Below are positions 6,429 through 7,697 of a DNA stretch of 7,697 nucleotides, one piece after another. How positions within the stretch are numbered: the first letter of the stretch is position 1; the number at the start of each line of letters is the position of its first letter. Under the pieces are notes generated by a model. It did no database searches, had not been told where the DNA came from, and saw only the letters and a list, made by a program, of their open reading frames with translations. Source of the DNA: Terriglobia bacterium (GTDB lineage: Bacteria; Acidobacteriota; Terriglobia; UBA7540); NCBI GenBank assembly GCA_030036915.1, contig JASHSC010000038.1, positions 1-7,697 of the forward strand. Direction: 5' to 3'. The position numbers were made by a program, and so were the translations under genes.

Positions 6429-7697
6429 TCAGGATTCCAGAATAATAATCAATTCAATTTCCGGTTCGGGAATTTCCCCAGGAACATAAATTCCCACGCG
6501 ACGAGTTTGCACGATGTGATCCCAGCACGGCCCGGCGCGGCCGATGGAAAAATATTGGCATTCCACCCGCCGGGCAACGGCGGAGGGCGGCACAGGGACG
6601 TGCGTCAACGCCATGCCGGGAAGCGCCCGCTTGACCAATTGGGGAACGAATTGCGATGAGCATACTTTCACCAGTTGCAGCGTGCGGTTGATGATATCGG
6701 CATCCCCAAGCGCGGCATGAACGGAGATCATCCAGCGCGCGCGGTCCAAACATCGCTGGTCCGTGATCTCACCCTCGTAGAAATAATCAGCCACGGCTTG
6801 CAGCGGAATGAACAGGCAATTCGAGGGGGCCAGGAGTTCTAAGTGCTCGCGGATGTGCTTTTCCACGTCGGCAAAGCACGTATCAAGAGCCATGTGATTA
6901 TACAGGGGAAGGTTCCGCGGATTCGAATCCAGCGAAAATGTGCAAAGCGCCCCTCCCAGCCGCACGAGCTCAAGAAAAAGTTCCTCCGGATGCCCACGCT
7001 TTGAGAAGAACTGGTGACGCAGGGGCCCGAGGCAGGAATTGAGTGCGTGCAGGAACCAGAACTGCCCGATCTCCTGCGCGGAAAAGCCCGTTTGAAATTT
7101 CCCCCTTGACCGGCTGTCCAGCGACATGGTGGCGCTTTTTTCCTGAAGGATCTCGATCAACCGTTTGGCAATCTGCATCAGTGTGGGGCTGGCGCTGATC
7201 TGAGTGCAGGGTGGAATGAAACTTTCGTCATAGACGTAATTCCCCGAACCGTCACGGTGAACCCGGGCGATCGGCAGGAGCTGCATGTCTCCAGGGTCCT
7301 CGGTGCCAAGCAAGATTTGAATGTTCTTGCGCCCGAGTTTTAAGGGCTTTTCATCGAAGCCCGTGTTCTCATCCGGAATAGTCTGGGATTCGGCAATTAA
7401 GCGCGTCCGGCCGTTCTTGTCCTGATCGGTGAGAGCACAATTCGGCGATCCCAGGCGGAAGGGGGGAACCGCCAACTGCACGGTCAGGCTTGAATGCGTA
7501 GGAGGAAAGAGGTCCGCAATCTCGCGAGGCGGGGGCAGCGGGTCGCTTTCGGGCATGTTGAACGCCAGCCCGTCCTGGAAAATGCCGCGCGCGTGCACGA
7601 GGCAAACCGTGCCGTTCCGCAACGCCTGTTCGTCGAGCTCGAGCCCCACAAGTCCGTAGGGCTCATACCACAATTTCGAAATCCCGAAATGCGTGAT
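6429..7697 (-). CDS. tssK: T6SS baseplate protein TssK, 5' end outside window
   Basis: TssK is a trimeric baseplate subunit that links the TssF/TssG wedges to the TssL-TssM membrane complex. The frame is open to the right edge; 422 residues are visible before the TGA at 6429-6431. An internal TTG at 7673 could be read as a start, but in-frame codons continue upstream and the family has an N-terminal shell segment (with the usual MFLRPQHFQ-like motif) that is not seen here, so I infer that roughly 25-40 residues lie outside. Visible family features, numbered from the window edge: EPYGLVGLELDEQAL (12-26), a LGRKNIQILLG stretch (about 121-131), FIPPCTQISASP (160-171), and the helical domain with GQFWFLHALNS (211-221), GHPEELFLELVRLGG (235-249) and LPLYNH (263-268). 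The C-terminus ends in an acidic, hydrophobic IPEPEIELIIILES. TssL begins 10 nt downstream, fitting the common tssK-tssL-tssM order. Confidence 0.95.
   Translation of the reverse strand: MTHFGISKLWYEPYGLVGLELDEQALRNGTVCLVHARGIFQDGLAFNMPESDPLPPPREIADLFPPTHSSLTVQLAVPPFRLGSPNCALTDQDKNGRTRLIAESQTIPDENTGFDEKPLKLGRKNIQILLGTEDPGDMQLLPIARVHRDGSGNYVYDESFIPPCTQISASPTLMQIAKRLIEILQEKSATMSLDSRSRGKFQTGFSAQEIGQFWFLHALNSCLGPLRHQFFSKRGHPEELFLELVRLGGALCTFSLDSNPRNLPLYNHMALDTCFADVEKHIREHLELLAPSNCLFIPLQAVADYFYEGEITDQRCLDRARWMISVHAALGDADIINRTLQLVKVCSSQFVPQLVKRALPGMALTHVPVPPSAVARRVECQYFSIGRAGPCWDHIVQTRRVGIYVPGEIPEPEIELIIILES

Noticed and set aside
7673..7673. TTG at 7673 as the true start of tssK
   Set aside because: In-frame codons continue to the window edge (ending HFGISK before it) and the N-terminal TssK segment expected from the family is missing, so the gene most likely begins outside the window.

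Overview
The window carries part of a type VI secretion system (T6SS) locus. Every gene I can support lies on the minus strand, so transcription runs from the right edge towards the left. In transcription order the genes are: tssK (its 5' end is outside the window), tssL/DotU, tssM/IcmF, an unrecognised 116-codon gene, an unrecognised 159-codon gene with striking internal repeats, and a sheath gene cut by the left edge. The base composition is moderately GC-rich by eye. The proteins fit an environmental Gram-negative bacterium outside the usual proteobacterial models; Acidobacteriota or a similar phylum is a guess from overall feel, not something the window proves.

Right part (2204-7697): tssK, tssL and tssM form a tight run with about 10 nt between neighbouring genes and a Shine-Dalgarno (SD) site before tssL and tssM. 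They encode the baseplate-membrane connector and the two core inner-membrane proteins. TssL has the DotU fold motifs and a single C-terminal membrane anchor. TssM has two N-terminal membrane segments, a cytoplasmic domain with an intact Walker A motif, a third membrane segment and a long periplasmic part ending in an IcmF C-terminal-like domain. No tssJ (outer-membrane lipoprotein), tssE, tssF, tssG, clpV, hcp or vgrG is visible; they may lie outside the window.

Middle part (753-2203): spacing loosens to gaps of about 175-255 nt around two small genes I cannot assign to a family. The second encodes eight exact-length octapeptides rich in Asn-Pro, followed by about four 21-22-residue units built around an E/D-W-x-G-aromatic motif.

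Left part (1-752): the visible 250 codons encode a recognisable TssB (VipA) sheath domain followed, after a Pro/Ala/Gln-rich linker, by what looks like the start of TssC (VipB). This suggests a single-chain TssB-TssC sheath protein instead of two separate subunits. Together the locus encodes the trans-envelope anchor (TssL, TssM), its baseplate link (TssK), the contractile sheath, and two uncharacterised accessory proteins placed between envelope and sheath genes.
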